Shown: positions 50,747 to 63,430 of the stretch, one piece after another
Layout: every line of letters begins with the position of its first letter
Position numbering within the stretch: the first letter of the stretch is position 1
Origin: an uncultured Prochlorococcus sp.
GTDB lineage: Bacteria > Cyanobacteriota > Cyanobacteriia > PCC-6307 > Cyanobiaceae
DNA length: 63,430 nt
Direction of reading: 5' to 3'
Assembly (NCBI GenBank): GCA_902634795.1
Contig: CACPLK010000003.1
Location: 1 to 63,430, forward strand
The notes under the pieces: model-generated
What the model saw: the letters and a program-made list of their open reading frames with translations, nothing else
What the model was told of the DNA's origin: nothing
Database searches by the model: none
Made by a program: the position numbers and the translations under genes

Positions 50747-52783
50747 TCATTTCCCAACTAATCTATGCCTCAATTTTTTAATCCGATCTCTGAGAATTGC
50801 AGCCTTCTCAAAATCTAAATCTTTAGCTGTTATTTTCATTTTAGATTCCAATTTTTCAATTAATTCAGGCAGAGATTCTAAAGAAACGCCGCTATCAGAA
50901 TCTTTGCCACTATGATCAATTAACTTATCAGCAATATCAACAAAATCTTCGGGATTACCATCTTGATTTAATCTTCTTGAGAGCTCTAAAAAAGAAAGAA
51001 TTGAATTATTTGCTTTCTTACCTGCTGGCTGAGGAGTTATACCATTCTCAAGATTATAGATATTTTGTATTTCACGGCGTCTTTCTGTCTCACTTATAGC
51101 CTTTTCCATAGAGTCTGTCATGTTATCTGCATAGAGCAAAGCTAAACCTTCAACATGTCTTGCTGCTCTACCAATTGTTTGTATCAAAGATCTTTGGGCT
51201 CTTAAAAATCCTTCTTTATCTGCATCTAGAATTACCACAAGTGAGACTTCAGGTAAATCTAAACCTTCTCTAAGTAGATTAACTCCTACCAAAACATCAT
51301 ATTCTCCAATTCTTAAATCCTGAATAATTTCAATTCTCTCGATTGAATGTATCTCTGAATGTAAATAGCGAACTCTTATTTTATTTTCAGATAAATAATC
51401 TGTAAGATCTTCAGCCATTCTTTTAGTGAGAGTCGTAACAAGTATTCTTTGATTTTTTGATGCTCTTTTTCTAATTTCGAAAAGTAAATCTTCTACTTGA
51501 CCATCTGTTGGACGCACTTCAACTAAAGGGTCTAAAACTCCTGTAGGTCTTATAACTTGCTCAATTACATTTCCTGTACTTTGAGACAATTCCCAATCAC
51601 CAGGAGTTGCACTTATAAAAACAGTTTGTTTTGCTTTATTCCAAAATTCTATATCTTTTAAAGGACGGTTATCAGCTGCACTAGGTAGTCTAAATCCATG
51701 GTCTATTAACACTTTTTTTCTAGCTTGATCACCATTATACATTGCTCTTAATTGAGGACAAGTAACATGGCTTTCATCAATAAGTAATAACCAATCTTTA
51801 GGAAAATAATCAATTAAGCACTCTGGGGCAGAGCCAGGTTCCCTTCCCGAGAGATGACGAGCATAATTTTCAACACCATTACAATATCCTACCTCTTTTA
51901 ACATTTCTAAATCATAAATTGTTCGTTGCTCTAACCTTTGAGCCTCAAGTAATTTACCCTCTTGATTAAGAAATTCTAATCTATCTTTTAATTCTTTTTT
52001 TATTTCTTTAATTGCAGATTCTAGACGATCTTTTGGAGTTACAAAATGTTTTGCTGGATATATATTAATTGAATCAAGTTTATTTAATATTTCTCCAGTA
52101 GTGGGATCGACATAGCTAATGCTTTCCACTTCATCTCCAAATAATTCAAGTCTTACAAGTCTGTCATCATATGCTGGGCCTATTTCTAATACATCTCCCC
52201 TAACTCTGAATCTACCTCTACTGATTTCAATATCGTTACGTGTATATTGATTGGAGACTAATGATCTAAGACAAGATCTTAAATCAATACTGTCACCAAG
52301 TTGAAATTTTACAGAAGCCTTTAAATATTCACTTGGAATTCCCAAGCCATATATACAACTTATTGAAGCAACAACTATGACATCATCTCGTTCAAATAAA
52401 GATCTAGTGGCGGAGTGGCGTAACATATCAATTTCTTCATTAATTGATGAAGTCTTGGCTATGTAAGTATCACTAACTGGAACATAAGCTTCTGGCTGAT
52501 AATAATCATAATAAGAGATGAAATATTCAACAGCATTATCAGGAAAAAATTCCCTCAACTCATTACATAATTGAGCTGCAAGTGTTTTATTATGAGCTAA
52601 AACTAATGCAGGCCTCCCAGTTTGAGCGATCAGATTAGCTATCGTAAAAGTCTTTCCTGTTCCAGTTGCACCTAATAAAGTTTGAAACTTTTTTCCATTA
52701 TTTACCCCTCTAACTAGTCCTTTAATAGCTGCAGGTTGATCACCTTTTGGAACATAAGGAGCTTTGAGTGTATATTCTGGCAT
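50747..52783 (-). CDS. uvrB: excinuclease ABC subunit B
   Basis: 678 aa; [54 protein letters not shown]. Confidence 0.97.
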   Translation of the reverse strand: MPEYTLKAPYVPKGDQPAAIKGLVRGVNNGKKFQTLLGATGTGKTFTIANLIAQTGRPALVLAHNKTLAAQLCNELREFFPDNAVEYFISYYDYYQPEAYVPVSDTYIAKTSSINEEIDMLRHSATRSLFERDDVIVVASISCIYGLGIPSEYLKASVKFQLGDSIDLRSCLRSLVSNQYTRNDIEISRGRFRVRGDVLEIGPAYDDRLVRLELFGDEVESISYVDPTTGEILNKLDSINIYPAKHFVTPKDRLESAIKEIKKELKDRLEFLNQEGKLLEAQRLEQRTIYDLEMLKEVGYCNGVENYARHLSGREPGSAPECLIDYFPKDWLLLIDESHVTCPQLRAMYNGDQARKKVLIDHGFRLPSAADNRPLKDIEFWNKAKQTVFISATPGDWELSQSTGNVIEQVIRPTGVLDPLVEVRPTDGQVEDLLFEIRKRASKNQRILVTTLTKRMAEDLTDYLSENKIRVRYLHSEIHSIERIEIIQDLRIGEYDVLVGVNLLREGLDLPEVSLVVILDADKEGFLRAQRSLIQTIGRAARHVEGLALLYADNMTDSMEKAISETERRREIQNIYNLENGITPQPAGKKANNSILSFLELSRRLNQDGNPEDFVDIADKLIDHSGKDSDSGVSLESLPELIEKLESKMKITAKDLDFEKAAILRDRIKKLRHRLVGK

Positions 52784-52874
52784 ATTCTTATTAAATGATA
52801 AGAACAGATAAATTTATTAATTCCATATTCTTAAAATTTGGATCAAAAAAGTTTTATTTACCTTATAAAATTCA

Positions 52875-53651
52875 TTAATTAATCGTGGACACCAAGTTTA
52901 AAGAATCTAAGGCCTGACGAAGACCTTTTACAGTTGCAATCATGGCTAATTCAGTATGCAATTTATTGACAGCAGAACCAATACCAACACCATTAGCTCC
53001 AACTGAGATTGCCATTGGGACAGTTACTTCAGAGAGTCCAGAAGCACAAATCACAGGTACATCAATATGACTTTCCTTGAAAGCAGCGGAGATGGCGATA
53101 GTTCCAGCCAAAGTAGGTGAGGCTTTTTCTATTAATCCTAAAGTTCCAGGACTAATGGGATGAGAGCTAGTCCCCCCTTCTGTCTGAATTAAGTCGACCC
53201 CACTATCAACAAGATCCAAAGCTAATTTAGCTTGACTATCTAAGGGCAATATATGGGGAACAGTAACTGATAAAACAACTTCAGGTAACAGTCGACGAGA
53301 TTCAACCGCTAAGGAAAGGACCTCATCGGCTGAGAAAAAACGCCCATCTGAATAAAAAGAGTCAAAATTTCCAATCTCAATAATTGATGCTCCTGCATTC
53401 ACAGATTGAGGGAAAAGTTTTGGCTCAACAGAACTTACACAAACAGGAATATTTGAAGCCTCCACTGCCAGCTCTACTAATTTTGGGTCACAAGCAATGT
53501 CTAATAGATCAGCACCCCCAAGACCTGCAGCTTTAGAAATCCGAAATACTGATTCTGAATTAAAATTATTCAAACCAGAAATTACTTTCAATAAAGACCT
53601 ATTTTGAATACTCTTTTGAAGTGAAACTGGCAAAGTCTGCAAGCGTGTCAT
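52875..53651 (-). CDS. DUF561 / Ycf23-like protein
   Basis: 258 aa; [45 protein letters not shown]. Confidence 0.82.
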   Translation of the reverse strand: MTRLQTLPVSLQKSIQNRSLLKVISGLNNFNSESVFRISKAAGLGGADLLDIACDPKLVELAVEASNIPVCVSSVEPKLFPQSVNAGASIIEIGNFDSFYSDGRFFSADEVLSLAVESRRLLPEVVLSVTVPHILPLDSQAKLALDLVDSGVDLIQTEGGTSSHPISPGTLGLIEKASPTLAGTIAISAAFKESHIDVPVICASGLSEVTVPMAISVGANGVGIGSAVNKLHTELAMIATVKGLRQALDSLNLVSTIN

Positions 53652-53676
53652 AAAAACATCAAGTATTAATCTGATT

Positions 53677-54762
53677 GTGACACTGACTCAGCAAAAGAAC
53701 TTAAAAAATGCAATTAGAGCTCTGAAACCAAAGCAAATGTCACAATCTACTAAAAATGACAGGTCATGGAGTAAATGGCATATGCGTTTACACAAAAGGC
53801 TGAAACAAAATAAATCTCTGCTTCCCATTAACTCAACACTTATTTTAGCTATATCTGGCGGTCAAGATTCAATGGCCCTTCTTAAATTAATTATTGATTT
53901 AAGAAGGCTATATAAATGGCAAGTAGAAATCTGGCATGGAGATCACCAATGGCATAGTAAATCCAAGAAGATAGAAGAAGAACTCAAACTTTGGTGTCTT
54001 AATAAGCAAATATCATTTCACTCTAATAAAGCAAAGAAAGAAGTCGTAGCTAATGAGGAAAAAGCAAGAAATTGGAGATATAAAAACTTATTAATGAAAG
54101 CAAAGTTCTTATCATCAAAGAATATATATTTTCCATCTACAAGAATATTAACTGGTCATACAGCAACTGATCGAGCAGAAACAATCATTATGAACTTAGC
54201 CAGAGGAACTGATCTGATAGGACTTAGTACCCTTAAAGAACAAAGAACTTTAGAGAAAAATATAGATTTAGCCAGACCATTACTTATATTTAATAGAAGC
54301 GAAACACTCGAAATTTGTAAAGAGTTTAATTTGCCAATTTGGATTGATCCTTCAAATGAAAATATTAATTTGACAAGAAATAAAATTAGAAAAGAAATTT
54401 TACCTATTTTAAATTCAATACATAAAGGGGCAGACTCAAGAATAGCCTCCGTAGCTAATAGACTAGAAGGTTTTAGCAAAGATCAACAATCATTTGCAAA
54501 AATAGCAATAGAATTTTGCCAAGGAGAAGAAATCAACTCTCTGTCAAGACAAAAACTAATCAATTTGACAAATTCTATTAGAAAAATAATACTTTTTAAT
54601 TGGTTAAAAATGTTAGGAGTAACAAGAGTAACAGCTTTGCAAATCGAGGAAATAAATACTAAAACATCTCAAAAAAATCCACCTGGAACCATCCATCTTC
54701 ATGGAGACTTCCTCATAGGATGGAACAAAGAAACTATTTATATCTCAAATAAGACTAAGTAA
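53677..54762 (+). CDS. tilS: tRNA(Ile)-lysidine synthetase
   Basis: 361 aa; [41 protein letters not shown]. Confidence 0.94.
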   Translation: MTLTQQKNLKNAIRALKPKQMSQSTKNDRSWSKWHMRLHKRLKQNKSLLPINSTLILAISGGQDSMALLKLIIDLRRLYKWQVEIWHGDHQWHSKSKKIEEELKLWCLNKQISFHSNKAKKEVVANEEKARNWRYKNLLMKAKFLSSKNIYFPSTRILTGHTATDRAETIIMNLARGTDLIGLSTLKEQRTLEKNIDLARPLLIFNRSETLEICKEFNLPIWIDPSNENINLTRNKIRKEILPILNSIHKGADSRIASVANRLEGFSKDQQSFAKIAIEFCQGEEINSLSRQKLINLTNSIRKIILFNWLKMLGVTRVTALQIEEINTKTSQKNPPGTIHLHGDFLIGWNKETIYISNKTK

Positions 54763-54782
54763 AAGAAACAAATATAAAGTTA

Positions 54783-56732
54783 TCAGCTAATTGCTGATCT
54801 GCGACGTCTTGTTCTTCCAGATGGCATTTCCTCAGAATTGCTTTCGTTATTTGTTTTTTGTTGCGTTGATGAACTTTTATCTGTATTGGTTACTGGTGCA
54901 TTGGTTGTCTTAGGAGCTTTATCAGCGGTTTTTTTCACTACTTGTCGTGAGTCGGGCTGTTGATCAAGTTGAGGTTTATATGCACGAGTTCCACCAGGAG
55001 CAGGTTGAACAAGACAAAGAATTAATGGCTCAGCTTGCACCTCCCTTCTCAATCGACGAGATAATCCTGATTCAACCTCTCTTTGCAAACCAATCCAATC
55101 GACCTCAACTGACTTACCTCCTGTTTTAAGAACAAGTTGTTTCCATCTATTTTCTAAGACCCAGTTAATCTCTCTTTCAGTCCAATTGACCATTGTTTTA
55201 GCATCAACATTAGTGATAACACCACGAAGATTGACCCTCGGAGGTGCAACCATTACGCCATCAGTACTAATCGGGGTTAGCACTGTAATAACTCCATCAT
55301 CAGCAAGTTGCTGACGTTCTTTTAAAACTCGAGTATCTACTACTCCTGTTCTAGAAGAATCGAGTAATTCAACTCCTGATTTCACTGGTGATCCTTGCAC
55401 AAGAGAATCTGGTCTTAATTCAGCAACGTCTCCATTTTCCATAACCAATACATTCTCTGGATGAACACCCATTGATACAGCAGTCTTTCCATGGAGAACT
55501 TGCATTCTGTACTCCCCATGCACAGGAATGAAGTATTTAGGTCTAGTTAATCCAAGCATCCATTTTTGGTCTTCTTGGCATCCATGGCCTGAAACATGAA
55601 TCCCCTTATCTTTGCCGTAAATCACTTTTGCACCCAATTTGATTAATTTATCAATTGTATGCATTACGGAAATAGTATTTCCAGGAATTGGACTAGCAGA
55701 AAAAATTACAGTATCGCTGGTTTTTAATTGAACATGTTGATGCTCGCCTCTGGCGATACGACTCAAAGCAGCCATTGATTCACCTTGACTACCTGTCATC
55801 AATAAAAAAGTCTCTCTATCAGGCAAATCTCTGATCTGTTTAATTGGAAAAAATAAATCATCAGGAAAACGCATATATCCAAGTTCTCTTGCTTTCCCAA
55901 CCACATTGAGCATTGAACGACCTAGCAAGCCAACTTTTCTACCGTTTTTCATTGCTAGCTCTAACAGCATCGCTACACGATGAGTTGAACTAGCAAAAGT
56001 AGTAACCATAACTCTGCCCTCAGCAGTAGCAATATATCTATCTAAATTTGGAAAAACAGAATATTCAGAGGGCGTAAATCCTGAAACTTCAGAGTTGGTT
56101 GAATCAGATAGAAGGCAAAGAACACCTTTATCTCCATAATGAGCCATTCTGGCTAAATCTGCAGGCTGTCCGTCAGGTGGGGTATGGTCGAACTTAAAAT
56201 CACCAGTGAAAAATACTACACCTACTGGAGTAGTCACTGCGAAAGAATAACTGTCTGAAATTGAATGGGTATTTCTTACAAATTCCACTGAAAAATGTTG
56301 TCCAACTTTAATAACTTCTCTTGGTCCACATACTTGTATCGTTGTCCGGTCAGCAACTCCTGCTTCCTCCATTTTACCCCTAAGCATAGACATAGCGAGG
56401 GGAGGTCCATACACAATTGGAATATTAAAGTTCTTTAAATGATGAGAAATTCCTCCAATATGGTCCTCATGACCGTGAGTAACAACCAAACCTCTGATAC
56501 GTTTTTGATTTTCACGTAGATAAGTAGTGTCTGGCATGACAACATTTACTCCATGCATCCCATCAGTTGGAAAAGCCAGACCAGCATCAAGAATCATGAT
56601 GTCGTCTCCATATTCAAAGACGCAAGTATTCTTTCCAATTTCTCCGAGGCCCCCTAAGGGAATAATCCTCAAACAAGGAGATTTTGATTGATTATTTTTT
56701 GAACCTTGAGAATTCATTGAACTTGATGTCAT
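54783..56732 (-). CDS. rnj: ribonuclease J
   Basis: 649 aa; PLGGLGEIGKNTCVFEYGDDIMILDAG, VTHGHEDHIGGI, PVHGEYRM. Confidence 0.95.
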   Translation of the reverse strand: MTSSSMNSQGSKNNQSKSPCLRIIPLGGLGEIGKNTCVFEYGDDIMILDAGLAFPTDGMHGVNVVMPDTTYLRENQKRIRGLVVTHGHEDHIGGISHHLKNFNIPIVYGPPLAMSMLRGKMEEAGVADRTTIQVCGPREVIKVGQHFSVEFVRNTHSISDSYSFAVTTPVGVVFFTGDFKFDHTPPDGQPADLARMAHYGDKGVLCLLSDSTNSEVSGFTPSEYSVFPNLDRYIATAEGRVMVTTFASSTHRVAMLLELAMKNGRKVGLLGRSMLNVVGKARELGYMRFPDDLFFPIKQIRDLPDRETFLLMTGSQGESMAALSRIARGEHQHVQLKTSDTVIFSASPIPGNTISVMHTIDKLIKLGAKVIYGKDKGIHVSGHGCQEDQKWMLGLTRPKYFIPVHGEYRMQVLHGKTAVSMGVHPENVLVMENGDVAELRPDSLVQGSPVKSGVELLDSSRTGVVDTRVLKERQQLADDGVITVLTPISTDGVMVAPPRVNLRGVITNVDAKTMVNWTEREINWVLENRWKQLVLKTGGKSVEVDWIGLQREVESGLSRRLRREVQAEPLILCLVQPAPGGTRAYKPQLDQQPDSRQVVKKTADKAPKTTNAPVTNTDKSSSTQQKTNNESNSEEMPSGRTRRRRSAIS

Positions 56733-56805
56733 GGAAAAATTTATGTGAAAAAACTTGGTTGTTACCTAAATGAAAGCCAAACCCACTTTTAAAAGAAGGA
56801 ATAGA

Positions 56806-57717
56806 TCAAATCAATCTCAAAGAAGACAGTATCTTCAAGAGTTCTTCTTTCATTTCGCTGTTTAAAGAGACTAAAGGACTTCTAGGAGGTCCAACAGACC
56901 AACCAATAAGTTGAAGTGCAGCTTTCACAGGAATGGGATTTGTGGTTGCAAAAAGAGATTTAAAAAGAGGTTGTAATGTCTCATGCAAATAAAGTGAATC
57001 AGCATATTTACCTTCTAGAAAACTCTCTATAATTTTCTTCAAATTGGGACCAACTAAATGACTTGCAACACTTACTACACCTACTGCCCCAACTGAAAGC
57101 ATTGGCAAAAGCAAAGCATCATCGCCGCTATAGATAGCTAAATTTGGTCCACAATAGTGTCTTAATTGGGTCACTTCTTCTGTTGTTCCGCTTGCAGCTT
57201 TGAAACTGACTACATTACTGCAATCCATAAGCTTACTTACAATACTAGGCGATATCGAACACCCTGTCCGCCCCGGTATGTTGTAAAGCATCAAAGGCAA
57301 CTCTGGAGCAGCATCAGCAATAGCTCGAAAATGAACTTCTAATCCTTCTTGAGGTGGTTTGTTGTAATAAGGAACCACAACTAAGGCACCATCAGCACCT
57401 GAATTAGCTGCTTCCTTTGTAGCTTCCATTGCCTCAGAGGTCGAATTACTTCCGGTTCCTGCCAAAACTTTAGCTCTTGAAGCAATAGAATTTTTCACTG
57501 TGACCAACATCTTTTGTTGTTCTTGCCAAGTTAAAGTCGGTGACTCTCCTGTAGTTCCACATACAACTATTCCATCTGAACCTTGATCAACTAAATAATT
57601 TGCCAAATCAGCAGCCAAACCATAATCTACAGACCCATTTTCATCAAACGGAGTCACCATAGCCGTTAGCATTCTTCCAAAAGGTGCTGGTGATAACAAA
57701 GCTGACTTACTCATCAT
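56806..57717 (-). CDS. dapA: 4-hydroxy-tetrahydrodipicolinate synthase
   Basis: 303 aa; [28 protein letters not shown]. Confidence 0.96.
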   Translation of the reverse strand: MMSKSALLSPAPFGRMLTAMVTPFDENGSVDYGLAADLANYLVDQGSDGIVVCGTTGESPTLTWQEQQKMLVTVKNSIASRAKVLAGTGSNSTSEAMEATKEAANSGADGALVVVPYYNKPPQEGLEVHFRAIADAAPELPLMLYNIPGRTGCSISPSIVSKLMDCSNVVSFKAASGTTEEVTQLRHYCGPNLAIYSGDDALLLPMLSVGAVGVVSVASHLVGPNLKKIIESFLEGKYADSLYLHETLQPLFKSLFATTNPIPVKAALQLIGWSVGPPRSPLVSLNSEMKEELLKILSSLRLI

Positions 57718-58745
57718 TTCGTTGGCAGTAGAAGTTCAGCAATTTGCACTGCATTCAATGCAGCTCCCTTGCGAATTTGATCTCCACATAACCATAGTTC
57801 CAAAGCATTGGGGTTACTTATGTCCTGCCTTATACGACCAACAGATATTGGGTCTCTACCATTTACATCCTGTGGCATCGGGAAACGATTGTTCTCCAAA
57901 TCCTCAAGTATCTCAACTCCTGGTGCGGATTCCAAAATCTCATAAGCTTCTTTTACTGGGAAAGGCTTTGTAAATTCAATATTTACTGATTCAGAATGCG
58001 CTCTTAAAACTGGAACTCTGACACATGTTGCGGTCAAAGAAAGCTGTGGATCTCCAAGAATCTTCCGGGTTTCATTAACCATTTTCATTTCCTCCTCGCA
58101 ATAATTATTAGATTGCAAAGGTGAATTATGCAAAAAAAGATTAAATGCCAAAGAATAAGGAAGAACTGTACTTTTTGGAGTTATTCCATCTAACACTTCT
58201 TGACTTAATTTTTGTAATTCTTCCATTGCCATTGCCCCCGCACCACTAGCGGATTGGTAGGTTGAGACAACAACTCTCTTGATGGGAATATGTCTAGTCA
58301 ATGGGGATAGAACCAACGCTAATAAAATAGTTGTGCAATTGGGATTGGAAATTAAACCATTGTGCTTACATGCATCGACAGGATTAACTTCAGGAACAAC
58401 TAAAGGAACATCTTTTTCCATACGAAATGCACTTGAATTATCAATCATCAAAGCTCCTGAACTTTTAATAGCATCTTTCCACTTTTTAGATATCGAACCC
58501 CCAGCAGAAGCTAAAACTAAATCTACATTTTTAAAACTCTGTTGATTTGTTTCTTGCACTATCAATGTAGTTCCACAAAAGTCCTGTCTCTGCCCAGCCG
58601 AGCGATTAGAAGCTAATAAGATTAATTTTTCAATTGGAAAACATCTCTCTTCAAGCAAAGCCAATAATTCCCTGCCTACAACTCCACTCGATCCAAGGAT
58701 CGCAACTGTAAGAGGTCTATTTGGAAAAAGAAACTGTGGGTTCAA
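57714..58745 (-). CDS. asd: aspartate-semialdehyde dehydrogenase
   Basis: 343 aa; [47 protein letters not shown]. Confidence 0.96.
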   Translation of the reverse strand: MNPQFLFPNRPLTVAILGSSGVVGRELLALLEERCFPIEKLILLASNRSAGQRQDFCGTTLIVQETNQQSFKNVDLVLASAGGSISKKWKDAIKSSGALMIDNSSAFRMEKDVPLVVPEVNPVDACKHNGLISNPNCTTILLALVLSPLTRHIPIKRVVVSTYQSASGAGAMAMEELQKLSQEVLDGITPKSTVLPYSLAFNLFLHNSPLQSNNYCEEEMKMVNETRKILGDPQLSLTATCVRVPVLRAHSESVNIEFTKPFPVKEAYEILESAPGVEILEDLENNRFPMPQDVNGRDPISVGRIRQDISNPNALELWLCGDQIRKGAALNAVQIAELLLPTK

Positions 58746-58897
58746 ACTTGATAAAGATAATAAAAAGGTTTAACAAAAAATTTTTCTTATTGGAAAAATC
58801 AACAAATAACAAATTTTTCGATACTTTTTAGGCCACAATAGCTTTGGAAGTGAATTAACGCTTTCTTACGCTAACCAAATTTGAGAATTCCGTTTCA

Positions 58898-60316
58898 ATG
58901 AGTGCTGCCAAATTAAAAGTAACAACCAGTTCGAAACCTAATAGCAGAATTGCTGTGGAGGTTGAAGTGCCCGCAGATCGATGCAAAAATAGTTACAACG
59001 AAGCTTTAAGCAAACTCAGCAAATCTATTTCAATTCCTGGTTTTCGCAAAGGCAAAGTTCCAAAAGCAGTAGTCATTCAGCAAATTGGAGTCAAAAGAAT
59101 ACAAGCCTCTGCATTAGAGTCACTTTTGCAAAAAGTATGGACAGAAACATTAGATCAGGAAGGAATCGAACCTTTATGTGAGCCTGAACTCGAGGATGGC
59201 TTCGAAACCATTTTAGAAACATTTAACCCTGAAAAAATTCTCACATTAAAACTTGAAACTGATGTGGCTCCTAGTCCAACTTTAAAAAAATCTTCAGGCC
59301 TTACTGCTGAAGTAGAGAATTTAATCTTTGATCCAAAAAAAGTAGATGAACTTATTGAGCAATCCAGGGCTCAACTTGCAACTAAGGTCCCAGTGAGTGA
59401 TCGTGCGGCGAAAAAAGGAGATCTTGCGCTAGTAAGCTTTACAGGGAGTTTCACCGATGATGGAAGCGAAATTGAAGGGGGAAGCGCGAATTCAATAGAA
59501 ATAGAACTTGAAGAAGGAAGAATGATTCCTGGGTTCATTGAAGGTGTAATTGGAATGAACATCAATGATGAGAAAACATTAAAATGTGAATTTCCTAAGG
59601 ATTATCATCAAGAGGATGCGAAAGGCAGAAAAGCTGAATTCAAAGTAAGTCTGGAAGATTTAAAAATTAAAGAATTACCAGAACTAAATGACGAATTTGC
59701 CAAGCAAGCAAGTGATAAAGAAAATATGAATGACTTACGTGCTGATCTTGAAAAAAGGCTCAAAGAGGATACTGACAGGAAACAAACGAAAAATCGGCAG
59801 GACTCACTTCTTGACGCTTTGGTAAAAGAGCTTGAAGTTGAGCTACCAAAAAGTCTTATTGATCAAGAAGTCAGGGTAATTGTTGAACAAACAGCTCAAA
59901 ATTTTGCCCAGCAGGGAATTGATGTTAAATCAATGTTTACTCCAGAACTTGTTAAATCACTAATGGAGTCTTCAAAAGGAGAAGCAGAGAAAAAGCTTCG
60001 ACAAAAACTCGCTTTAAATGCTTTGGCTAAGTCGGAAAAAATTGAAGTTTCACAAAAAGAAATCAATGCAAAACTCAAAGAAGTAGAAGCTGATATCAAA
60101 TTATCAAAAGAAAAGAATATCGATGAAGATCGTCTGAAAGATGCTATAACTGATGATTTATTGCAAGAAAAATTATTGGTATGGCTTGAAGAAAATAATA
60201 CTATTGTTGAAAAAGCCCCTGAAAAAACTAAGAGTCAAAGCAAGGAGAAAAGCTCTAAAAAGAAAACAACAAATACAAATAAAGAAAAGAAAAGTTCTAA
60301 AACACCCAAATCCTAG
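58898..60316 (+). CDS. tig: trigger factor
   Basis: 472 aa; ISIPGFRKGKVPKAVV, FKBP-like GDLALVSFTGSFTDDGSEIEGG. Confidence 0.95.
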   Translation: MSAAKLKVTTSSKPNSRIAVEVEVPADRCKNSYNEALSKLSKSISIPGFRKGKVPKAVVIQQIGVKRIQASALESLLQKVWTETLDQEGIEPLCEPELEDGFETILETFNPEKILTLKLETDVAPSPTLKKSSGLTAEVENLIFDPKKVDELIEQSRAQLATKVPVSDRAAKKGDLALVSFTGSFTDDGSEIEGGSANSIEIELEEGRMIPGFIEGVIGMNINDEKTLKCEFPKDYHQEDAKGRKAEFKVSLEDLKIKELPELNDEFAKQASDKENMNDLRADLEKRLKEDTDRKQTKNRQDSLLDALVKELEVELPKSLIDQEVRVIVEQTAQNFAQQGIDVKSMFTPELVKSLMESSKGEAEKKLRQKLALNALAKSEKIEVSQKEINAKLKEVEADIKLSKEKNIDEDRLKDAITDDLLQEKLLVWLEENNTIVEKAPEKTKSQSKEKSSKKKTTNTNKEKKSSKTPKS

Positions 60317-60359
60317 TTTCTACACATAGATTAAAAGTATTAGCCATCAAAAGTTTAAG

Positions 60360-61016
60360 TTGATTGAAGCAAGACAAAATCATCCCATCAATAGTTCATG
60401 GAAGAACTCCTGTCTATATTCAGGGCCCGGAGTTCTTCCAACAGTAATCGAACAATCAGGTCAGGGTGATCGAGCATTTGATATTTACTCTCGATTGCTT
60501 CGTGAAAGAATCATCTTTCTAGGAACTGATGTAAATGATCAAGTTGCAGATGCATTGGTTGCTCAAATGCTTTTTTTAGAAGCTGATGATCCCGAAAAAG
60601 ATATTCAGTTGTATATCAACTCTCCTGGAGGATCAGTAACTGCTGGACTAGCTATCTATGACACCATGCAGCAAGTGAGTCCGGATGTCATAACAATTTG
60701 CTATGGCCTTGCTGCGAGCATGGGTGCTTTTCTTCTCTCTGGAGGGACAAAAGGTAAAAGACTTGCATTGCCCAATTCCAGAATAATGATTCATCAACCT
60801 CTTGGTGGCGCTCAAGGTCAAGCTGTAGAAATTGAAATCCAAGCCAAAGAAATTCTCTACTTAAAAGAAACTCTTAATTCACTTTTGGCAGAGCATACTG
60901 GGCAAAATATTGACAAGATTTCAGAAGACACTGATCGTGACCACTTTCTTTCTCCCGAAGAAGCGGTTGAATATGGCCTGATCGACAAAGTGGTTTCCAG
61001 TCTCAACTCCATATGA
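60360..61016 (+). CDS. clpP: ATP-dependent Clp protease proteolytic subunit
   Basis: 218 aa; [49 protein letters not shown] start as in the track. Confidence 0.96.
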   Translation: MIEARQNHPINSSWKNSCLYSGPGVLPTVIEQSGQGDRAFDIYSRLLRERIIFLGTDVNDQVADALVAQMLFLEADDPEKDIQLYINSPGGSVTAGLAIYDTMQQVSPDVITICYGLAASMGAFLLSGGTKGKRLALPNSRIMIHQPLGGAQGQAVEIEIQAKEILYLKETLNSLLAEHTGQNIDKISEDTDRDHFLSPEEAVEYGLIDKVVSSLNSI

Positions 61017-61122
61017 ATCATTAAGGAAGGCTGACAAGGCATCAATCCTCAGTGATCCTATTAATTGAGACTGTATAAATTCACTCTCGGTCTCCTATTT
61101 TATCTGTTTTTTTTAGAGCTCG

Positions 61123-62481
61123 ATGGCAAAATTTGAGGCCCATCTTAAATGCTCCTTCTGTGGCAAAGCCCAAGATCAGGTGAGGAAACTCATTGCTGGT
61201 CCAGGAGTTTACATATGCGATGAATGTATCGACTTATGCAACGAGATTTTAGATGAAGAACTAATTGATAATCCAACTCATCAAAGAAGTGGACATGACC
61301 ATAGCCGTAAAGCGAAAACCACTACAACAACCACTGCTAAACCTGCACCAACTTTGGCCTCCATACCAAAGCCCATTGAAATTAAAAAATTTTTAGATGA
61401 TCAAGTAGTTGGACAAGAACCAGCAAAAAAAATCTTATCAGTAGCTGTCTATAACCACTACAAGAGACTTGCATGGAAAGGTGACGGATCTGGCGAGACT
61501 GATTTAACAGCAACAAAATTACAAAAATCTAATATTTTGCTAATTGGTCCAACTGGATGTGGAAAGACATTACTTGCTCAAACATTAGCTGAAATGCTCG
61601 ATGTTCCATTTGCTGTTGCTGATGCAACAACACTAACTGAGGCTGGATATGTTGGGGAAGATGTTGAAAATATTCTCTTACGTCTCCTACAAAAAGCCGA
61701 TATGGATGTGGATCTAGCACAAAGAGGAATTATTTATATTGATGAAATTGACAAAATTGCTAGAAAAAGTGAAAACCCATCCATCACCAGAGATGTTTCC
61801 GGAGAAGGCGTGCAGCAAGCTCTTTTAAAAATGCTCGAGGGTACTGTTGCTAACGTGCCACCGCAAGGAGGCAGAAAGCATCCTTACGGTGATTCTATTC
61901 AAATTGATACAAGCCAAATACTTTTCATTTGTGGTGGAGCCTTTGTTGGTTTAGACGATGTAGTGCAAAAAAGACTTGGCAAAAATTCAATTGGTTTCAT
62001 ACCAAATGAAAATAGGGGCCGAACCAAGTCCAATCGAGATCGTAATTGCGCAGACTTAATCAATGACCTTGAACCTGATGATTTAGTGAAATACGGTCTA
62101 ATTCCAGAATTTATTGGGAGAATGCCTGTTAGTGCAATATTAGAGCCATTAAATGCTAAAGCTCTTAAGTCTATTCTCACAGAACCAAGAGATGCCTTAG
62201 TAAAACAATTCAGAACCTTATTAAGTATGGATAATGTAGAACTTTCATTTGACGAAGATGCTGTTGAGGCAATTGCACAAGAAGCCTATAAAAGAAAAAC
62301 TGGAGCTAGAGCTTTGCGAGGAATTGTTGAAGAAATCATGCTAGATCTAATGTATAGCCTGCCATCTCAAACTAAGATTAAAAATTTCAACGTAACAAAA
62401 AAAATGGTTGATGAAATCACAGGTGGCAAAGTTGTTCCACTCCTATCAAATGAAAAAAGAATCGTTAAGGAATCTGCTTAG
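61123..62481 (+). CDS. clpX: ATP-dependent Clp protease ATP-binding subunit ClpX
   Basis: 452 aa; zinc finger [42 protein letters not shown]. Confidence 0.98.
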   Translation: MAKFEAHLKCSFCGKAQDQVRKLIAGPGVYICDECIDLCNEILDEELIDNPTHQRSGHDHSRKAKTTTTTTAKPAPTLASIPKPIEIKKFLDDQVVGQEPAKKILSVAVYNHYKRLAWKGDGSGETDLTATKLQKSNILLIGPTGCGKTLLAQTLAEMLDVPFAVADATTLTEAGYVGEDVENILLRLLQKADMDVDLAQRGIIYIDEIDKIARKSENPSITRDVSGEGVQQALLKMLEGTVANVPPQGGRKHPYGDSIQIDTSQILFICGGAFVGLDDVVQKRLGKNSIGFIPNENRGRTKSNRDRNCADLINDLEPDDLVKYGLIPEFIGRMPVSAILEPLNAKALKSILTEPRDALVKQFRTLLSMDNVELSFDEDAVEAIAQEAYKRKTGARALRGIVEEIMLDLMYSLPSQTKIKNFNVTKKMVDEITGGKVVPLLSNEKRIVKESA

Positions 62482-62624
62482 ATAAATTAAACTTTTTCAA
62501 CGCCTATCTTAAATTTAATTATAAAATTTTCAAAAATTAAATTAGTCAAATATTTTATGAATGATTAGTAAATTTGAATATGATCAAATCAATCAAGATT
62601 AAATTCATAAATATTTGACTAAAA

Positions 62625-63430
62625 ATGATAAAGACTTACGAGCCATTACATCATAAATATCGCCCAGCAAGCTTTGACGAGCTTGTTGGGCAAGGTCCAA
62701 TTACATCTACATTAAAACAAGCATTAATCAGTGATCGCATAGCCCCTGCATATATATTTTGTGGGCCTCGAGGAACAGGTAAAACGTCAAGCGCAAGAAT
62801 TTTTGCAAAATCTTTAAATTGCTTAAAAACTGAAAAAGCGACAACCAAGCCCTGCGGTGAATGTGAATTATGTAAGGGGATTAGCTCTGGAAATGCATTA
62901 GATATAATTGAAATTGATGCAGCTTCCAATACAGGTGTTGAAAATATTCGTGAATTAATAGAAAGGTCTAGATTTGCGCCAGCAAAAGCTCGCTGGAAAG
63001 TTTATGTCATCGATGAATGTCATATGCTTTCAACCGCAGCTTTTAATGCACTTCTAAAAACTTTAGAAGAACCACCTCCTCAAGTCGTATTTATTCTTGC
63101 TACGACCGATCCTCAACGCGTTTTACCGACAATTCTTAGTAGGTGTATGCGCTTTGATTTCAGAAGAATACCTCTCGATGATTTAGAAAGTCATTTAATT
63201 AATATTGCTAAAAAAGAAAAGATTTCAATCAACGAAGAGGCAATATCATTAATTGCAAAACATTCCCAAGGAGGATTAAGAGATGCGGAAAGTTTACTTG
63301 ATCAAGTCAGTTTACTTCCACCACCTATAACTCAATTAAACATCATTAATTTGATAGGAGCTGTACCTGAAGAAGAATTAATTAAATTAGCTAAGTCTTT
63401 ACTAACTAAAGATCCAAATTCTATTCTAAA
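62625..63430 (+). CDS. dnaX: DNA polymerase III gamma/tau subunit (3'-truncated by window end)
   Basis: MIKTYEPLHHKYRPASFDELVGQ..., CGPRGTGKTSSARIFAKSLNC, zinc-binding Cys cluster, VIDECHML. Confidence 0.93.
   Translation, partial: MIKTYEPLHHKYRPASFDELVGQGPITSTLKQALISDRIAPAYIFCGPRGTGKTSSARIFAKSLNCLKTEKATTKPCGECELCKGISSGNALDIIEIDAASNTGVENIRELIERSRFAPAKARWKVYVIDECHMLSTAAFNALLKTLEEPPPQVVFILATTDPQRVLPTILSRCMRFDFRRIPLDDLESHLINIAKKEKISINEEAISLIAKHSQGGLRDAESLLDQVSLLPPPITQLNIINLIGAVPEEELIKLAKSLLTKDPNSIL

Noticed and set aside
54947-55129. Plus-strand ORF inside RNase J
   Set aside because: Shadow ORF; RNase J is supported across the region.

Overview
The window is AT-rich and compact, with mixed strands. 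Gene content (psbZ, ycf23/DUF561, holA, cobH, a group 2 sigma factor, DUF4214 proteins) fits a marine picocyanobacterium, most likely Prochlorococcus; this is inferred from gene content and composition, not from a database search. Core genes present: gyrB, miaA, infC, cysE, secA, tRNA-Gly(GCC), ribH, psbZ, mutS, cobH, holA, lysC, uvrB, ycf23-like, tilS, RNase J, dapA, asd, tig, clpP, clpX and dnaX (truncated). They are interleaved with cell-surface loci: (i) rfbC (truncated)-aminotransferase-rfbA-rfbB and a TPR/GT41 OGT-like protein; (ii) a Wzm/Wzt-like polysaccharide ABC exporter; (iii) gmd plus a metzincin-DUF4214 protein and a type I secretion operon (DUF6447-like small protein, parvulin, HlyB-like, HlyD-like); (iv) a 1504-aa cysteine-free S-layer/adhesin-like protein; (v) a second Gmd-like enzyme, a triple-module glycosyltransferase and a methyltransferase with a coiled coil. 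Most interesting observation: the ~180-aa N-terminal module of the giant secreted protein is clearly homologous to the N-terminus of the cytoplasmic Wzt-like ATPase, which lacks the usual C-terminal carbohydrate-binding domain. This suggests a shared glycan-recognition module linking polysaccharide export and S-layer anchoring. Other items: a decayed 2OG-Fe(II) oxygenase with an 8-bp tandem duplication frameshift, a G8 tract inside gmd, mutually exclusive hairpins before the T1SS operon, a GC-rich structured leader on the giant gene, and a perfect 12-bp inverted repeat abutting tRNA-Gly. No CRISPR, integrase or transposase was seen.
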